From the NCBI GenBank assembly GCA_963971535.1, contig OZ020586.1:78410412-78474411 (forward strand): DNA of 64,000 nucleotides. Reading direction: 5' to 3'. The position numbers and the translations under genes were made by a program. The notes beneath the pieces are model-generated. The model made no database searches. It was given only the letters and a program-made list of their open reading frames with translations, and was not told the DNA's origin. Positions 11,224-21,926 of this stretch are shown in pieces. The stretch's first letter is position 1. Each line of letters begins with the position of its first letter. The stretch comes from Notolepis coatsorum. Taxonomy: Eukaryota > Chordata > Actinopteri > Aulopiformes > Paralepididae.

Positions 11224-12175
11224 CACTTTGGCTGCCATGAAACGTCTTTAGACGTCATTGCCGGCCATGCTCAAGTTGCCGGAGGACGCTGTACAGCGTC
11301 CTTATATCAATATTTCAAAAATCTGCGATCGGATTCATATGTCCCCTCCGCTGGCCTGAGATCCACCAGCAGGACCCACTGAGCTCTCTGGCGGTTCAGG
11401 AGCGCCATCTGGTGGCCGATCGGCGCAATCGCTTAACAGGATGTGCCATAGAGGTTGTGCTAGACGTCCGTATTACTTCCGGGCACTCGCTATAGGTCCC
11501 GGGACTCTGGCTCGTCACGCTACACAGTGATCGATTGCCAATAACTCGATAAACAACATGATTTGGACGTATATACCATTATACAAGCTGGAGATGGACC
11601 GGGTAAATTTACATCCCATAATGATAAGATTTCTACTCTACGATGATCGCCCAACGGCGCGCGGAGACTGGGGTGAGTTTTAGCGTGTAACGTTACCGTC
11701 TTCGATACTAACTGCTATTATCAACATTTGACCCACATTAGATGATTGGTATAACGCTGCCCACGGAATTATAAACGCCCCCTAGCCCATCCGGTCAACA
11801 TCAGATGACGTGTAGTAACTTCTAGAAGTACGTCTAGTTGGAATTTTTTATATCGCGCTGATTGCCATAAAACTGTATTGCATCATCAATATAATGCATT
11901 TGGGGCTATAGATCACGTTCTGGAGAAAGCTGCAGAAAGAGATGAAAACATACTTATACATTAGACCATACTTTACTATGAATATGTGAATGAAAAAGTT
12001 TAACGTTGCTACACAATGAACAATACATATAGGACTTTGAATGGGCCCTAATAATGGCAATGTAGCAATAGAATTTAAAAAGTTATACCCATGCAAAGAA
12101 GGGGTACTTCTCCATAGACAAATAGAGCCGGCAACCTATGGTATATCATGAATTTAACCCAAGGCAACCAAAGTG
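11224..12175. mobile_element. piggyBac-like MITE in the palindrome spacer
   Basis: The ends are CACTTTGGCTGCC and GGCAACCAAAGTG (12 of 13 matching as inverted repeats), flanked directly by TTAA (11220-11223 and 12176-12179). This is the piggyBac target duplication. No transposase frame. Confidence 0.88.
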
Positions 12176-12664
12176 TTAATGGTGTTAGCTGGACTACTGT
12201 GATTTAATTTAATTTAATTGAATGTTCCATCCGATACAACACAGCATCGGAACCAAGTGGTAACGTTAGTGACTAGCATGCTATGTATCCTGGCTTCGCT
12301 AACTACGGTCAAATGGGTCTATTGTGGCTAGTAGCTCTAGTAACGTTAGAATCACAAAGAAGGTCTGTGACCGTAGTACGTATGCATTAAAAGTATCCCG
12401 GCGGACACTGTCTTACTCAGACCGCAAGGCATTCTGGGTGTGTTCTCCACACCAGGGCTTCTATCCTCTCCCAGATCTAGACCTACCAGACCACGGCCAC
12501 AATGAAGCCGTTTTTAAAGGTAAATGGTGTAGACCCACAGGTCAGCGTGTTATTTTCATCAGACGTGGTGAGTTTTGAACATTTGCAAGGTGTTGAATGG
12601 AGGCACATTTCCAGACCCACTGGAAGCCTAAATGGCTAAACAAAATGGCTGCCGACTACATATG

Positions 12665-13957
12665 AATAATATTGGACTTGTGATTGAAGGTGATACTGAG
12701 TAAGGATACCAGTGCTCCGAGTAGCGACGGTTTGAGACTAAATTCCATAACCTGTTTCCATAACTCCCTTTTCTGGACTCTTTTTGTATCACAAACGGTA
12801 CTGTATTTGCAAATCTGGTATGTCATAAATGTATACATGTAGCAGTACTGTCTATCTGTATGTCATGTATGTCATATATGTCCTGATGAATTGAAAATGG
12901 GGGACCCTGATGTAAACAAGACGAAAGTCTTTCTCTGGTCTGCATCCACTTAACAATTGTGTGTATTGAGCTGTACTGTATTGTACCCATTCTGCAATCT
13001 GTTAATGAAGTTTTCAATCAATCAATCAATAAAGATTCTAACGCTGCGTTCAGGCAACACTGTCTCATCAGAAGACGGAAATAAAGTACTAATCAACCAC
13101 AGGAAAAAGGTACATAATGTACTATATGTTATAGCCATAAGTCATATTTACATGTTGTATCGTCGAAAAGTCGAAAACTAACACCACAACCAGGAGTTGA
13201 ACCAATAATCATTGCAGTCGCGGGCGAGTGCTCTCACCACTATCTAACTATGATTACAGTTAAGATTTAAGGTTAGTGTAAGAGCCAATTTACATGGTTG
13301 TAGTGCCATGTGTTTATATTTTATGCATTTGTTTTGTTTTTATGTATTTATGAATTCTGCCTGTATTACATTGTGCCTGCCAGCCTGCCAAAATGAGTTT
13401 GTGGCATCAGTACCCGTTGCTCACCAGTAGGTGACATACGCAGCTACTTAATGAATAACGGGACTGATGACAGGCAGGTGCGTTTGGTTTACCGGCAGAG
13501 CTAAACAGTTTTTGACCGTCACGTTGACACGGCACGTTGTTTTGTTATCGTTTTGTTTGTAGTGTATAGTGTTTGTTTGTTCTTTTGAAGGTACTTTGGC
13601 AATTACTTCATCATATCACATGCAATTGGTGCATGCAGTAGTTATGTGGTAAATAAACCTATTTGGGGTATTATTAGAACGGACCTTGTGGACATTCAAT
13701 CCTTTCACCAGACGGTATACAGCAGCAGCCACAGACGCGTCAACTATAGGTTTTAGCCGGTAACAGCCTCCTCAAGGGCTTTATAGATTTATTGTTTTGT
13801 TTAGTCAAGTTGGCCCTTATAGTTAGTTTTAATGTTCACTTAACGTTATGGTTAAGACATAAAGTTAGGGTTAAGGTTAGGGTTCCATCCCCAGCAGGAC
13901 CTTAAAGGGTTTCTGAAAATGTAAAATGTTTAAAAAAGAATTATATGTAATATATGT
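12665..13957. other. Intergenic, no gene seen
   Basis: A dispersed repeat covers about 12940-13045 (ACAATTGTGTGTATTGAGCT then CATTCTGCAATCTGTTAA); a second copy is at 62560-62625. The segment 13299-13760 has TGT...ACA ends and AATAAA and could be a solo LTR, but no target duplication was seen. Confidence 0.45.
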
Positions 13958-15383
13958 TGTAACTGAGGGGTACAATTCCCTGACTGTATTGTTAGATATG
14001 ATACTTACTACCACTACCTCTTGTACTTTAGACTCTGGCCACCCAGTACTAGGCATAAATAATTATGGTAAACACTCCCACGTAGATGAAACGATCCAAC
14101 ACAAATGTACCAAGTCGAAAGTCTGCGTTTAATAATAATTAATACATAGCAAAAGGTATGTAGAGCAATCACTTAATTACATTTATGATTTGAAATAGGA
14201 TGCACTTTTATGGCAAATGAGTATTCGTTGGTATATCAATAGAGAACGTCCAATCTCTGGTGGCGCAGGCGGTAAATATACAACCTGGAATATTTAAGGA
14301 ATAATAGCAATGATACTTTAATGATTATAGAACTGGATACACTAGGGGGGAATTCCGGTCGCTTGTAAGACAACTGGAGAAGGGGGGGGGGGTAGAGTCT
14401 GGCTGTATCCGTCTGGCCGAGGGTATCCTGGGAGAACCCACGGTTGTGCGGCTCGGTGCCTCAGCGATCCTCGATCCACAGATGAAAGCAGTTGGACTCT
14501 CTGTGGGCCGGATTCCTTCGGTCCACGATGGAGAGACGTGAAGCGACCTCGTCGTGTAGAGCGTCTCCTCACCTGTCGTCCTCTCCGGGGGGGGGTTTCC
14601 AACACACGGCAGTGTTGGTCTTTATCCATAGAATAATCACTGTATACAAAGCATAATCCGTGCCTGGGAAGGCGGGCTGTCGTCGGTAGAATAATCCGGT
14701 ATGCAGGTCCACTCGCTCGTCGGCTCTGGGGCTCCTCGGGTGCAGCCTCGCATGGGGTCGGCCACCCTGGATAAGCAGCCAGTTCTCTGCCCGAAACGAT
14801 GGGGTACTGACTACGATAGTATTCTCACCGCACGAAGCACTACATATGAATAGACTATTATTAGCTTAATAGACTACGTCCAACTCGACGATATAGTGCC
14901 AAATATGACTATTCAAATATTAATATACACGATGTCTCAATACCGATGGTAGGCCGAACTTGGCCTTACTCCCACACGTGGCGTCGCGGGGAGGCTTTAC
15001 GTCTGTCACTCTATTGGAGGGTAAGAAACTGGACTAAAAAGGAAGTCCTACTTTAGTAGCGCAGTATATATACGCACTATGAACAAATAGTACCGTTAGT
15101 GGTGCGGTAGCCAGATTCCTACGCGGAACTAGGACTTGTTCGTACATGTTGAGCGGTACGTTTGAACTGGGTCTGGGGGGTATGGCAGCCTGGCACTAAG
15201 GTCTCGACCAATAGTAGAATGGAGACTATTATGGGATGTTCAGTAGGCTAGAATGGATATTCAATGCATATTGTACAAGGAATATACAAGGGATATCAAG
15301 GAATATTAGAGAATATACAAATACAATTAAATATATATATATAATAAATATATATATTCGGTTTAATCTGGCCCTTCACAACA
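13958..15383 (-). repeat. 3' LTR of BEL/Pao copy 1
   Basis: On the - strand it begins TGTTGTGAAGGGCC and ends CCCCTCAGTTACA. It has the same length and almost the same sequence as 20501-21926. Confidence 0.95.
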
Positions 15384-15393
15384 GCCACCCCCT
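15384..15393 (-). promoter_or_regulatory. Polypurine tract, BEL/Pao copy 1
   Basis: AGGGGGTGGC on the - strand directly precedes the 3' LTR, the usual site of plus-strand DNA priming. Copy 2 has AGGGGGCGGC in the same place. Confidence 0.75.
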
Positions 15394-15491
15394 GATTGGT
15401 CCCAGACCTAATCAGTTAAGCAGAGACAGATTAATCGCGTTGTCTATTTACACATAAGGGTTTGCTGTAGGGGTCAGTCAACTTCACAAAG

Positions 15492-18400
15492 TCATAGGGT
15501 TATAGGGTCATGGTCATCATCGATTGTGTCTGGGAGTCGGGGCAGTTCTATGAGCCTCGCCACGGGACGGGTGTAAGTGCGACCCTGGACAAGCACTTCA
15601 GCTGCTCGGACCTTGCCGTCGGCACCGGTGATCACTTTGCTTACGCGGCCGGCCGGCCACATAGCTCTGGGCAGTGATTGATCAATAATCATGACGACTG
15701 TTCCTTCTGTCAAATTGTCTCTCTCCTTTACCCACTTCTGGCGGGTCTGTAGAGACGGTAGGTAGTGCAGTAGGAATGTCCTTTGTTGTGCACTCTCTAT
15801 GGTAGTGCAATCATCTATGTTGGGGTCTGCGGAGATAACAGTGCTCAATCCACAGAACACAGGCTTCTTATTCTCAGCCTCCTCCTGACTGGCTTCCCTC
15901 GGGATAGGCGTGGGCCACTCTCCTTCCGGGAGCTTTAGGAATGCTGGGCCGTCACTGTAGACATTGCGACGGGTGAGGTCATCTAGGGGCATTCCCCGGG
16001 TGATGACGTCAGCTGGGTTCTGTTTTGTATCAACGTAGCGCCACTCTGTTTCTCCGGTTAACTCTTCGGTTAAGTCTTGAATCTCGGTGACTCTGACTCC
16101 CACGAAGACTTTGTACTTGCATGAGTCCGATTTGATCCAGGCGAGTACTGTCGTGGAATCTGACCACAGGATTGTTCTAGACACCGGTATGGTGAGCTCA
16201 CGTTGGATGAGCGTGGCTAGGTGCGCTCCGGCTAGGGCTGCGCAGAGCTCTAGGCGTGGGATAGATTGTTGCTTGCGTGGGGCTATTCTCGAGCGGGCGA
16301 GGACAAATGCTGTGTAGATCTCTCCCCCCTCTTCTTGGGCCCGCAAGTAGGCTACTGATCCGTATGCGACCTCTGAGGCGTCACTGAAGACGTGTAAGTC
16401 CATTTTACATGTCTCTGGCCTCGCCGTGGGTGGGAAGTAGCTTCGGCGCATATTAACGCCTGGGAGTGAGTGGAGCTCCATCTCCCACTCTCTCCAGGTG
16501 GATGCAAGGTGTGCGGGAATGGGGTCGTCCCAGCCCTGGTCCTTGTCCCACAATGCTCGTACAATCATTTTTGCCCTGGTGGTGTACGGTAGAATACATC
16601 CTAGCGGGTCATATTGTCGGGCGAGTGTTGTGTACACACTCCGTCTGGTGGTCGGCGCCGCCGCCGGCCTTCCCTGCTCCGTAGTCAGGGGCTTGTGTCT
16701 GTAGTGAAGCGAATCTGTTTTGAATCGCCACACCAATCCCAGGGTCATCTCCTGGGCTTCTCCCGGGATTGTAGCCATCCAGGTCTCGCTGCTGGCTGCC
16801 TTGTCCTCGGAGGAGAGGCTGCGCAGTACTTGCGGATCGCTGCTGGCCCACTGCCTGAGATCAAAGCCGCCTTTGATCAATGAGGCGCGGAGTTTAATCA
16901 GGAGAGCCTCGGCTTCTTCCTGGGTTGAAAGGCTTTGTAGACAGTTGTCTACGTAGAAGCTGTTCTTTACGCTGTGTCGGACCTCTTCGTCCGCTGCTGG
17001 GTCCTCTGCTACATGTTTCTGTAGTGCAAATGTAGCACAGCAGGGGCTGCACGTCGTTCCGAAGGGGAGGACTTCCCATTGGTAGATGGCTGGGTGCTCA
17101 TCTCCTGGCTTCTCTCTCCATAGGAACCGTAACAGGGGCTTGTCCTCCTCTACTAATCTCACCTGCAGGAACATTCCTTTAATGTCCCCGCTGATGGCCA
17201 CCTTTTCCTGGCGGAAGCGGAGTAGAACGCCGAGTAGGGAGGGGCCGAGTGTGGGACCGGGCAGTAACTCTTTATTCAGATTTTGGGATCCGATCTGGTA
17301 GCTGCAGTTAAATACTATGCGGTCTTTACCGTTGTGATGGACCTTGTGGTGAGGCACGTACCACGATTCAGTGGTCTGGTCAGCCTCTTTAATGTCCATC
17401 TTTGTGACGTGTCCCGCTGTGATGAGCTTCTCAATCTCAGCGCGGTATACACTCTCTTGGGCGGGGTTCTTGGCTAAGCGCCGCTCCGTGTTCAGCAGGT
17501 ACCGTTCTGTGGCGTCTGTCTTGGCGTGGAAAGTAGGCATTCCTTCTCGCCGCAGGAGTGGCGTGGCGTATCTCAACACGCCGTTGACCGGGACTCTCTT
17601 GGTCCCTGTCTCGAGGAGGTGAATGGCGTAAATGTCATCTTTAGAGCGAATGTCTTTCTTTCCGTTCTTAAAGGGCATTTGTTCCAAGGTCCATAGCCGC
17701 TCTACGTGTTGCAGGAGTGCGGTTTCTCCCTCTGTGACTCGGGAGTGGAGACATCTAGTGGTTGTACTTCGGTTGAGAGATTTGGCGAGCGGGCCTTGGA
17801 GAGTCCATCCCAAACGGGTCTCGACTGCTGCAGGACAGCCTCGGGGTCCGGTATGAACCCGGTCTATCGGGACAATGAGGTCTGCATGGTCGGAGCCTAT
17901 CAACAGGGTCGGCATAGCATTGTCTATGAGCGGGATCGGTAACTTGCGCAGATGTGCATATTTCTCCATCAGCTTGGCGACGGGGTATGTGTACCGCGAC
18001 AGTCCTATTTCTTGGCTGGTGAAAGCGTCTGTAATCTGGTACCGTCGCTCAGGCTGGCCGCTTGCTGCGATAGAGAATGAGACATTCTCGCCCTTTATCG
18101 TCTTCAAATCTCGTCTTATTGTCCGAATTGTCATTTGGGTTTCGCTTCCCCGCAGCCCTAGCTGGGCCGCAGCGGAGGCGAGCAGAAGGGTCTTCTCTGA
18201 CCCGTCATCGAGGACGGCGTAAGTGTCCAGGACTTTATTCTGGTAGCTTAGTGTCACACGCACTACTTTTAGGAGTACTCGGGCTCCACTGCTGCTGGCG
18301 GGATCGATGTACATGACGCTCGCTTTGCTGCTGGATGGTGCGGGTGAAGGGCGCCGTCTGTTACTGTCGTGAAGTATGTCCAGATGGGCTCCATCGCACT

Positions 18401-20456
18401 TGGTGCACCTTTTCTTTAAGCGGCATTCGGCTGCCATGTGTGAGCGCGCACAGCGAAAACAGCGCTTGTTGGACTTTATCCATTGACTTGCTTCCTCCGC
18501 GTTCAGCTTGGGGAAGGAGTCACATTGCGCTAGCCAGTGTTCTTTCTCACAGTAGGGGCACACTATCTTCCACTTCTCCGTTCTGGAGGGGGTACTGTGG
18601 CTCCTGCTGCTCGGTACTGACTCCGATTGGTGCATCACAGTCACCGATCTTCTTCCATCATTTAGTCGTCTGGTTCCTTCTCTGGAGCCAGGGGTGCTCC
18701 GTCCGAATGTATCTAGCCGTAGGCTGCTGACTTCTCTCGCCAGGAAGTCTGCTAGATCGAGGAGGTTCGGTTCGGGGCCATTCGGGTCTCGGTGGTCTCT
18801 CTGCCGCCTAAAACGCTCCTGTCGAGCGGGCGGCAGCTTCTCCAAGATCCTTTCCACATTTGAGTTGGCGTAAAGTTCATGCCTCCCCTTCTCTCTCTGC
18901 GCTCCCAACATCCCTACCAGGGACTGCACTCTGATGGACAGGTCGTCCAGTGCTCGATTGTCTATTGCTGGGGGTAAGCGGTCGATGTGTCGGATCTCCT
19001 GGATCACGTAATCCCATATGCGCCCATACCTCTGGTCCAATGCTACCAGCGCTGCTGTGTATGGGGTGGTGGAAGTCGCGTAGGCGAGCGCTATATTATG
19101 TGCGCGGGGTACCTTTAAGTGCTTCAGTAGGATGGCGTATTTATGGCGTTCATCCAATACATCCACCAACATGGTCTCCAGACACATGCGGAGTTCTGTA
19201 TACTGGGCCCGGTTCTCTTGGGTGAAGTCGGGTACCATAGGCGTGCCAATGTATGACACTGACTGTGGATACATCGGCGAGCGTTGGGGGAGAGGCCTCC
19301 TAGGCGAGTCTCCTCCCGCTCCTTGGTATGGGCTGGTACCGGCAGTGTACCATGGCCCGCTTGTCCAGGTGCTGTTCCTCGGTGCGGGTCGTGCGTCGTG
19401 CTCACCCGGGTATAGAGTCGGGGGTCTGTAGCGCAGCTCCGTGGGAGTATAGCCTGGGCTGTACCGGACCTCCTGGTCCGGTAGAGTACTGTGCTGTCGT
19501 CGGGTGTGGTTCTCCTCCTCTTCCTCTTCGTCTTCAGTTAGGTCATCCAGTGCTTGTAGTCTCTGGTTTAGCCTCTCCACAGGATATGCTGCTCCTTCCC
19601 GGTTGCTAGGTCTTGCTTGGACCGGTGGGGGGAGGTGGTCTGTGGGGGGTATAGACCTCGTCTGTTGGTCAAGTTCAGGGTTGTTTACTCGGCTAGGGGA
19701 TGCCGCCCTGGAGGTGTGTCTAGACGAGTTCCTGGAGCCTCTGGCGGAGGGAGAGGGTGTTGTCCGTCTGATCAGCTGTTCTATTAGTTGCGCTTGCTGT
19801 CTGTCGCGCTCTGCGTCCCGTAGAGCACCAGCAGCTGCTCGCTGGCTGTCTGCTCGGTCTCGGGCCACATTCTCTTCCCTCTGAATGCGTCTTATTTCTA
19901 GACGTATATGCTCTTCTTCGCTCCGCTGCTGGATCTGCAGTCGGTCGCGTTCAGCAGCGGCGTTCAGGCTGATGAGGAAGGCCTGCTGTAGGGTCCTCTC
20001 TGCCTCGCTGGGAGAAGGCGGTTGTATAGGGGAGCCTTCCCTCGGGGTACTCCTTGCGGAGCCTTGGAGCTCTATCTCCACGGTGCTCTCCCCGTCTTCT
20101 TCCGTGCCGAGTTCTCTCTCTGTAGCGTTGTATTCCTCCCGGGACTCATCGGGGACTACTTCTTCAGTACTGGCGGGGTGTGAAGTCATGTCTGGTTCCC
20201 ACTGGTCCCCACCGTGAACTTGGTCAGTTACATTAGAACCCGTAGGGGCCTCTATGGTCGGCGTAGTCTGGGCGTTGGGGTTAGACATACTTTTACTTTC
20301 TAGTTTTACCGCGTTTACTGTTAGTAGAAGACTAGGTTGTTGACTGACAGCGTAAGCCTCTAAGTACTGAGGGAGCCGTCGTTCGCGCTGCGGGCGTTGG
20401 TTAGGAGGATCGTTTCGTGGAGTGTTCATCATAGGCCATTTCAATATTAATAACAC
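15492..20456 (-). CDS. BEL/Pao Gag-Pol polyprotein lacking integrase core
   Basis: This single 1654-residue frame starts at ATG 20456 ([13 protein letters not shown]), close behind the primer-binding site. Order: acidic, Pro-rich and coiled-coil Gag (1-450, with runs of Glu/Arg-rich helix near 150-230); Pao-type Gag domain (about 450-600); Cys/His knuckles (CPYC...C near 632, CTKCDGAH near 687); aspartic protease with [14 protein letters not shown] near 750; reverse transcriptase with SGDIKGMF near 1088 and FYVDN near 1168; Pao peptidase/RNase H region ([11 protein letters not shown] near 1362, RLELCAAL near 1402, [10 protein letters not shown] near 1430); C-terminal DUF5641-like domain from WVKERDNL near 1575. 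Between RNase H and DUF5641 the integrase zinc-binding and DDE domains are missing, joined in frame at [10 protein letters not shown] (about 15769-15782). Confidence 0.93.
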   Translation of the reverse strand: MLLILKWPMMNTPRNDPPNQRPQRERRLPQYLEAYAVSQQPSLLLTVNAVKLESKSMSNPNAQTTPTIEAPTGSNVTDQVHGGDQWEPDMTSHPASTEEVVPDESREEYNATERELGTEEDGESTVEIELQGSARSTPREGSPIQPPSPSEAERTLQQAFLISLNAAAERDRLQIQQRSEEEHIRLEIRRIQREENVARDRADSQRAAAGALRDAERDRQQAQLIEQLIRRTTPSPSARGSRNSSRHTSRAASPSRVNNPELDQQTRSIPPTDHLPPPVQARPSNREGAAYPVERLNQRLQALDDLTEDEEEEEENHTRRQHSTLPDQEVRYSPGYTPTELRYRPPTLYPGEHDARPAPRNSTWTSGPWYTAGTSPYQGAGGDSPRRPLPQRSPMYPQSVSYIGTPMVPDFTQENRAQYTELRMCLETMLVDVLDERHKYAILLKHLKVPRAHNIALAYATSTTPYTAALVALDQRYGRIWDYVIQEIRHIDRLPPAIDNRALDDLSIRVQSLVGMLGAQREKGRHELYANSNVERILEKLPPARQERFRRQRDHRDPNGPEPNLLDLADFLAREVSSLRLDTFGRSTPGSREGTRRLNDGRRSVTVMHQSESVPSSRSHSTPSRTEKWKIVCPYCEKEHWLAQCDSFPKLNAEEASQWIKSNKRCFRCARSHMAAECRLKKRCTKCDGAHLDILHDSNRRRPSPAPSSSKASVMYIDPASSSGARVLLKVVRVTLSYQNKVLDTYAVLDDGSEKTLLLASAAAQLGLRGSETQMTIRTIRRDLKTIKGENVSFSIAASGQPERRYQITDAFTSQEIGLSRYTYPVAKLMEKYAHLRKLPIPLIDNAMPTLLIGSDHADLIVPIDRVHTGPRGCPAAVETRLGWTLQGPLAKSLNRSTTTRCLHSRVTEGETALLQHVERLWTLEQMPFKNGKKDIRSKDDIYAIHLLETGTKRVPVNGVLRYATPLLRREGMPTFHAKTDATERYLLNTERRLAKNPAQESVYRAEIEKLITAGHVTKMDIKEADQTTESWYVPHHKVHHNGKDRIVFNCSYQIGSQNLNKELLPGPTLGPSLLGVLLRFRQEKVAISGDIKGMFLQVRLVEEDKPLLRFLWREKPGDEHPAIYQWEVLPFGTTCSPCCATFALQKHVAEDPAADEEVRHSVKNSFYVDNCLQSLSTQEEAEALLIKLRASLIKGGFDLRQWASSDPQVLRSLSSEDKAASSETWMATIPGEAQEMTLGLVWRFKTDSLHYRHKPLTTEQGRPAAAPTTRRSVYTTLARQYDPLGCILPYTTRAKMIVRALWDKDQGWDDPIPAHLASTWREWEMELHSLPGVNMRRSYFPPTARPETCKMDLHVFSDASEVAYGSVAYLRAQEEGGEIYTAFVLARSRIAPRKQQSIPRLELCAALAGAHLATLIQRELTIPVSRTILWSDSTTVLAWIKSDSCKYKVFVGVRVTEIQDLTEELTGETEWRYVDTKQNPADVITRGMPLDDLTRRNVYSDGPAFLKLPEGEWPTPIPREASQEEAENKKPVFCGLSTVISADPNIDDCTTIESAQQRTFLLHYLPSLQTRQKWVKERDNLTEGTVVMIIDQSLPRAMWPAGRVSKVITGADGKVRAAEVLVQGRTYTRPVARLIELPRLPDTIDDDHDPITL

Positions 20457-20482
20457 TATATTAATATTACACTAATTACCAT

Positions 20483-20498
20483 CCGGCTCGAAGGACCA
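20483..20498 (-). promoter_or_regulatory. Primer-binding site, tRNA-Tyr, BEL/Pao copy 1
   Basis: TGGTCCTTCGAGCCGG on the - strand lies two bases inside the 5' LTR. It is complementary to the 3' end of vertebrate tRNA-Tyr (acceptor TCGAAGGACCA with the CCGGC T-stem). The tRNA match is from memory. Confidence 0.85.
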
Positions 20499-20500
20499 AT

Positions 20501-21926
20501 TGTAACTGAGGGGTACAATTCCCTGACTGTATTGTTAGATATGATACTTACTACCACTACCTCTTGTACTTTAGACTCTGGCCACCCAGTACTAGGCATA
20601 AATAATTATGGTAAACACTCCCACGTAGATGAAACGATCCAACACAAATGTACCAAGTCGAAAGTCTGCGTTTAATAATAATTAATACATAGCAAAAGGT
20701 ATGTAGAGCAATCACTTAATTACATTTATGATTTGAAATAGGATGCACTTTTATGGCAAATGAGTATTCGTTGGTATATCAATAGAGAACGTCCAATCTC
20801 TGGTGGCGCAGGCGGTAAATATACAACCTGGAATATTTAAGGAATAATAGCAATGATACTTTAATGATTATAGAACTGGATACACTAGGGGGGAATTCCG
20901 GTCGCTTGTAAGACAACTGGAGAAGGGGGGGGGGGTAGAGTCTGGCTGTATCCGTCTGGCCGAGGGTATCCTGGGAGAACCCACGGTTGTGCGGCTCGGT
21001 GCCTCAGCGATCCTCGATCCACAGATGAAAGCAGTTGGACTCTCTGTGGGCCGGATTCCTTCGGTCCACGATGGAGAGACGTGAAGCGACCTCGTCGTGT
21101 AGAGCGTCTCCTCACCTGTCGTCCTCTCCGGGGGGGGGTTTCCAACACACGGCAGTGTTGGTCTTTATCCATAGAATAATCACTGTATACAAAGCATAAT
21201 CCGTGCCTGGGAAGGCGGGCTGTCGTCGGTAGAATAATCCGGTATGCAGGTCCACTCGCTCGTCGGCTCTGGGGCTCCTCGGGTGCAGCCTCGCATGGGG
21301 TCGGCCACCCTGGATAAGCAGCCAGTTCTCTGCCCGAAACGATGGGGTACTGACTACGATAGTATTCTCACCGCACGAAGCACTACATATGAATAGACTA
21401 TTATTAGCTTAATAGACTACGTCCAACTCGACGATATAGTGCCAAATATGACTATTCAAATATTAATATACACGATGTCTCAATACCGATGGTAGGCCGA
21501 ACTTGGCCTTACTCCCACACGTGGCGTCGCGGGGAGGCTTTACGTCTGTCACTCTATTGGAGGGTAAGAAACTGGACTAAAAAGGAAGTCCTACTTTAGT
21601 AGCGCAGTATATATACGCACTATGAACAAATAGTACCGTTAGTGGTGCGGTAGCCAGATTCCTACGCGGAACTAGGACTTGTTCGTACATGTTGAGCGGT
21701 ACGTTTGAACTGGGTCTGGGGGGTATGGCAGCCTGGCACCAAGGTCTCGACCAATAGTAGAATGGAGACTATTATGGGATGTTCAGTAGGCTAGAATGGA
21801 TATTCAATGCATATTGTACAAGGAATATACAAGGGATATCAAGGAATATTAGAGAATATACAAATACAATTAAATATATATATATAATAAATATATATAT
21901 TCGGTTTAATCTGGCCCTTCACAACA
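20501..21926 (-). repeat. 5' LTR of BEL/Pao copy 1
   Basis: 1426 bp with TG...CA ends; the probable promoter of the element. It contains G-runs and a palindromic AT tract near 21877-21900. Confidence 0.95.

Larger units (their letters stand above)
8940..12664. repeat. Kilobase-scale imperfect palindrome downstream of gon4l
   Basis: The left arm (8940-9147 and 10877-11215 after removing a hAT MITE) is a diverged reverse complement of 12187-12664. Landmarks: AGAAGCCCTGGTGTGGAG at 10910 against CTCCACACCAGGGCTTCT at 12445; CCAGAATGCCTTGCGGTC at 10934 against CGCAAGGCATTCTGG at 12423; CACTTGGTTCCAATGCTG at 11072 against CATCGGAACCAAGTGG at 12244; CAGTGGGTCTACAC at 9067 against GTGTAGACCCACAG at 12527. 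The spacer holds a TTAA-flanked MITE. It overlaps the presumed gon4l 3' UTR. It may be a foldback transposon or an inverted duplication. Confidence 0.75.
13958..21926 (-). mobile_element. BEL/Pao LTR retrotransposon, copy 1, nearly intact
   Basis: This complete 7969-bp insertion has two 1426-bp LTRs, a perfect 5-bp target duplication TATGT (13953-13957 and 21927-21931), a tRNA-Tyr primer-binding site, a polypurine tract and one uninterrupted 1654-codon Gag-Pol frame. By eye the LTRs differ at a single base (T at 15197, C at 21740), so insertion is very recent. The frame lacks the integrase core. It lies between the gon4l-like and pdia3-like genes, opposite to both. Confidence 0.95.

Noticed and set aside
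13299-13760. Possible solo LTR with TGT...ACA ends and AATAAA
   Set aside because: No target duplication and no second copy visible, so it is left unannotated apart from a note.
14342-14629. 95-codon - strand frame duplicated in both LTRs of copy 1
   Set aside because: It is LTR sequence with Arg/Pro-rich composition and no similarity to the copy 2 LTR frames as proteins.
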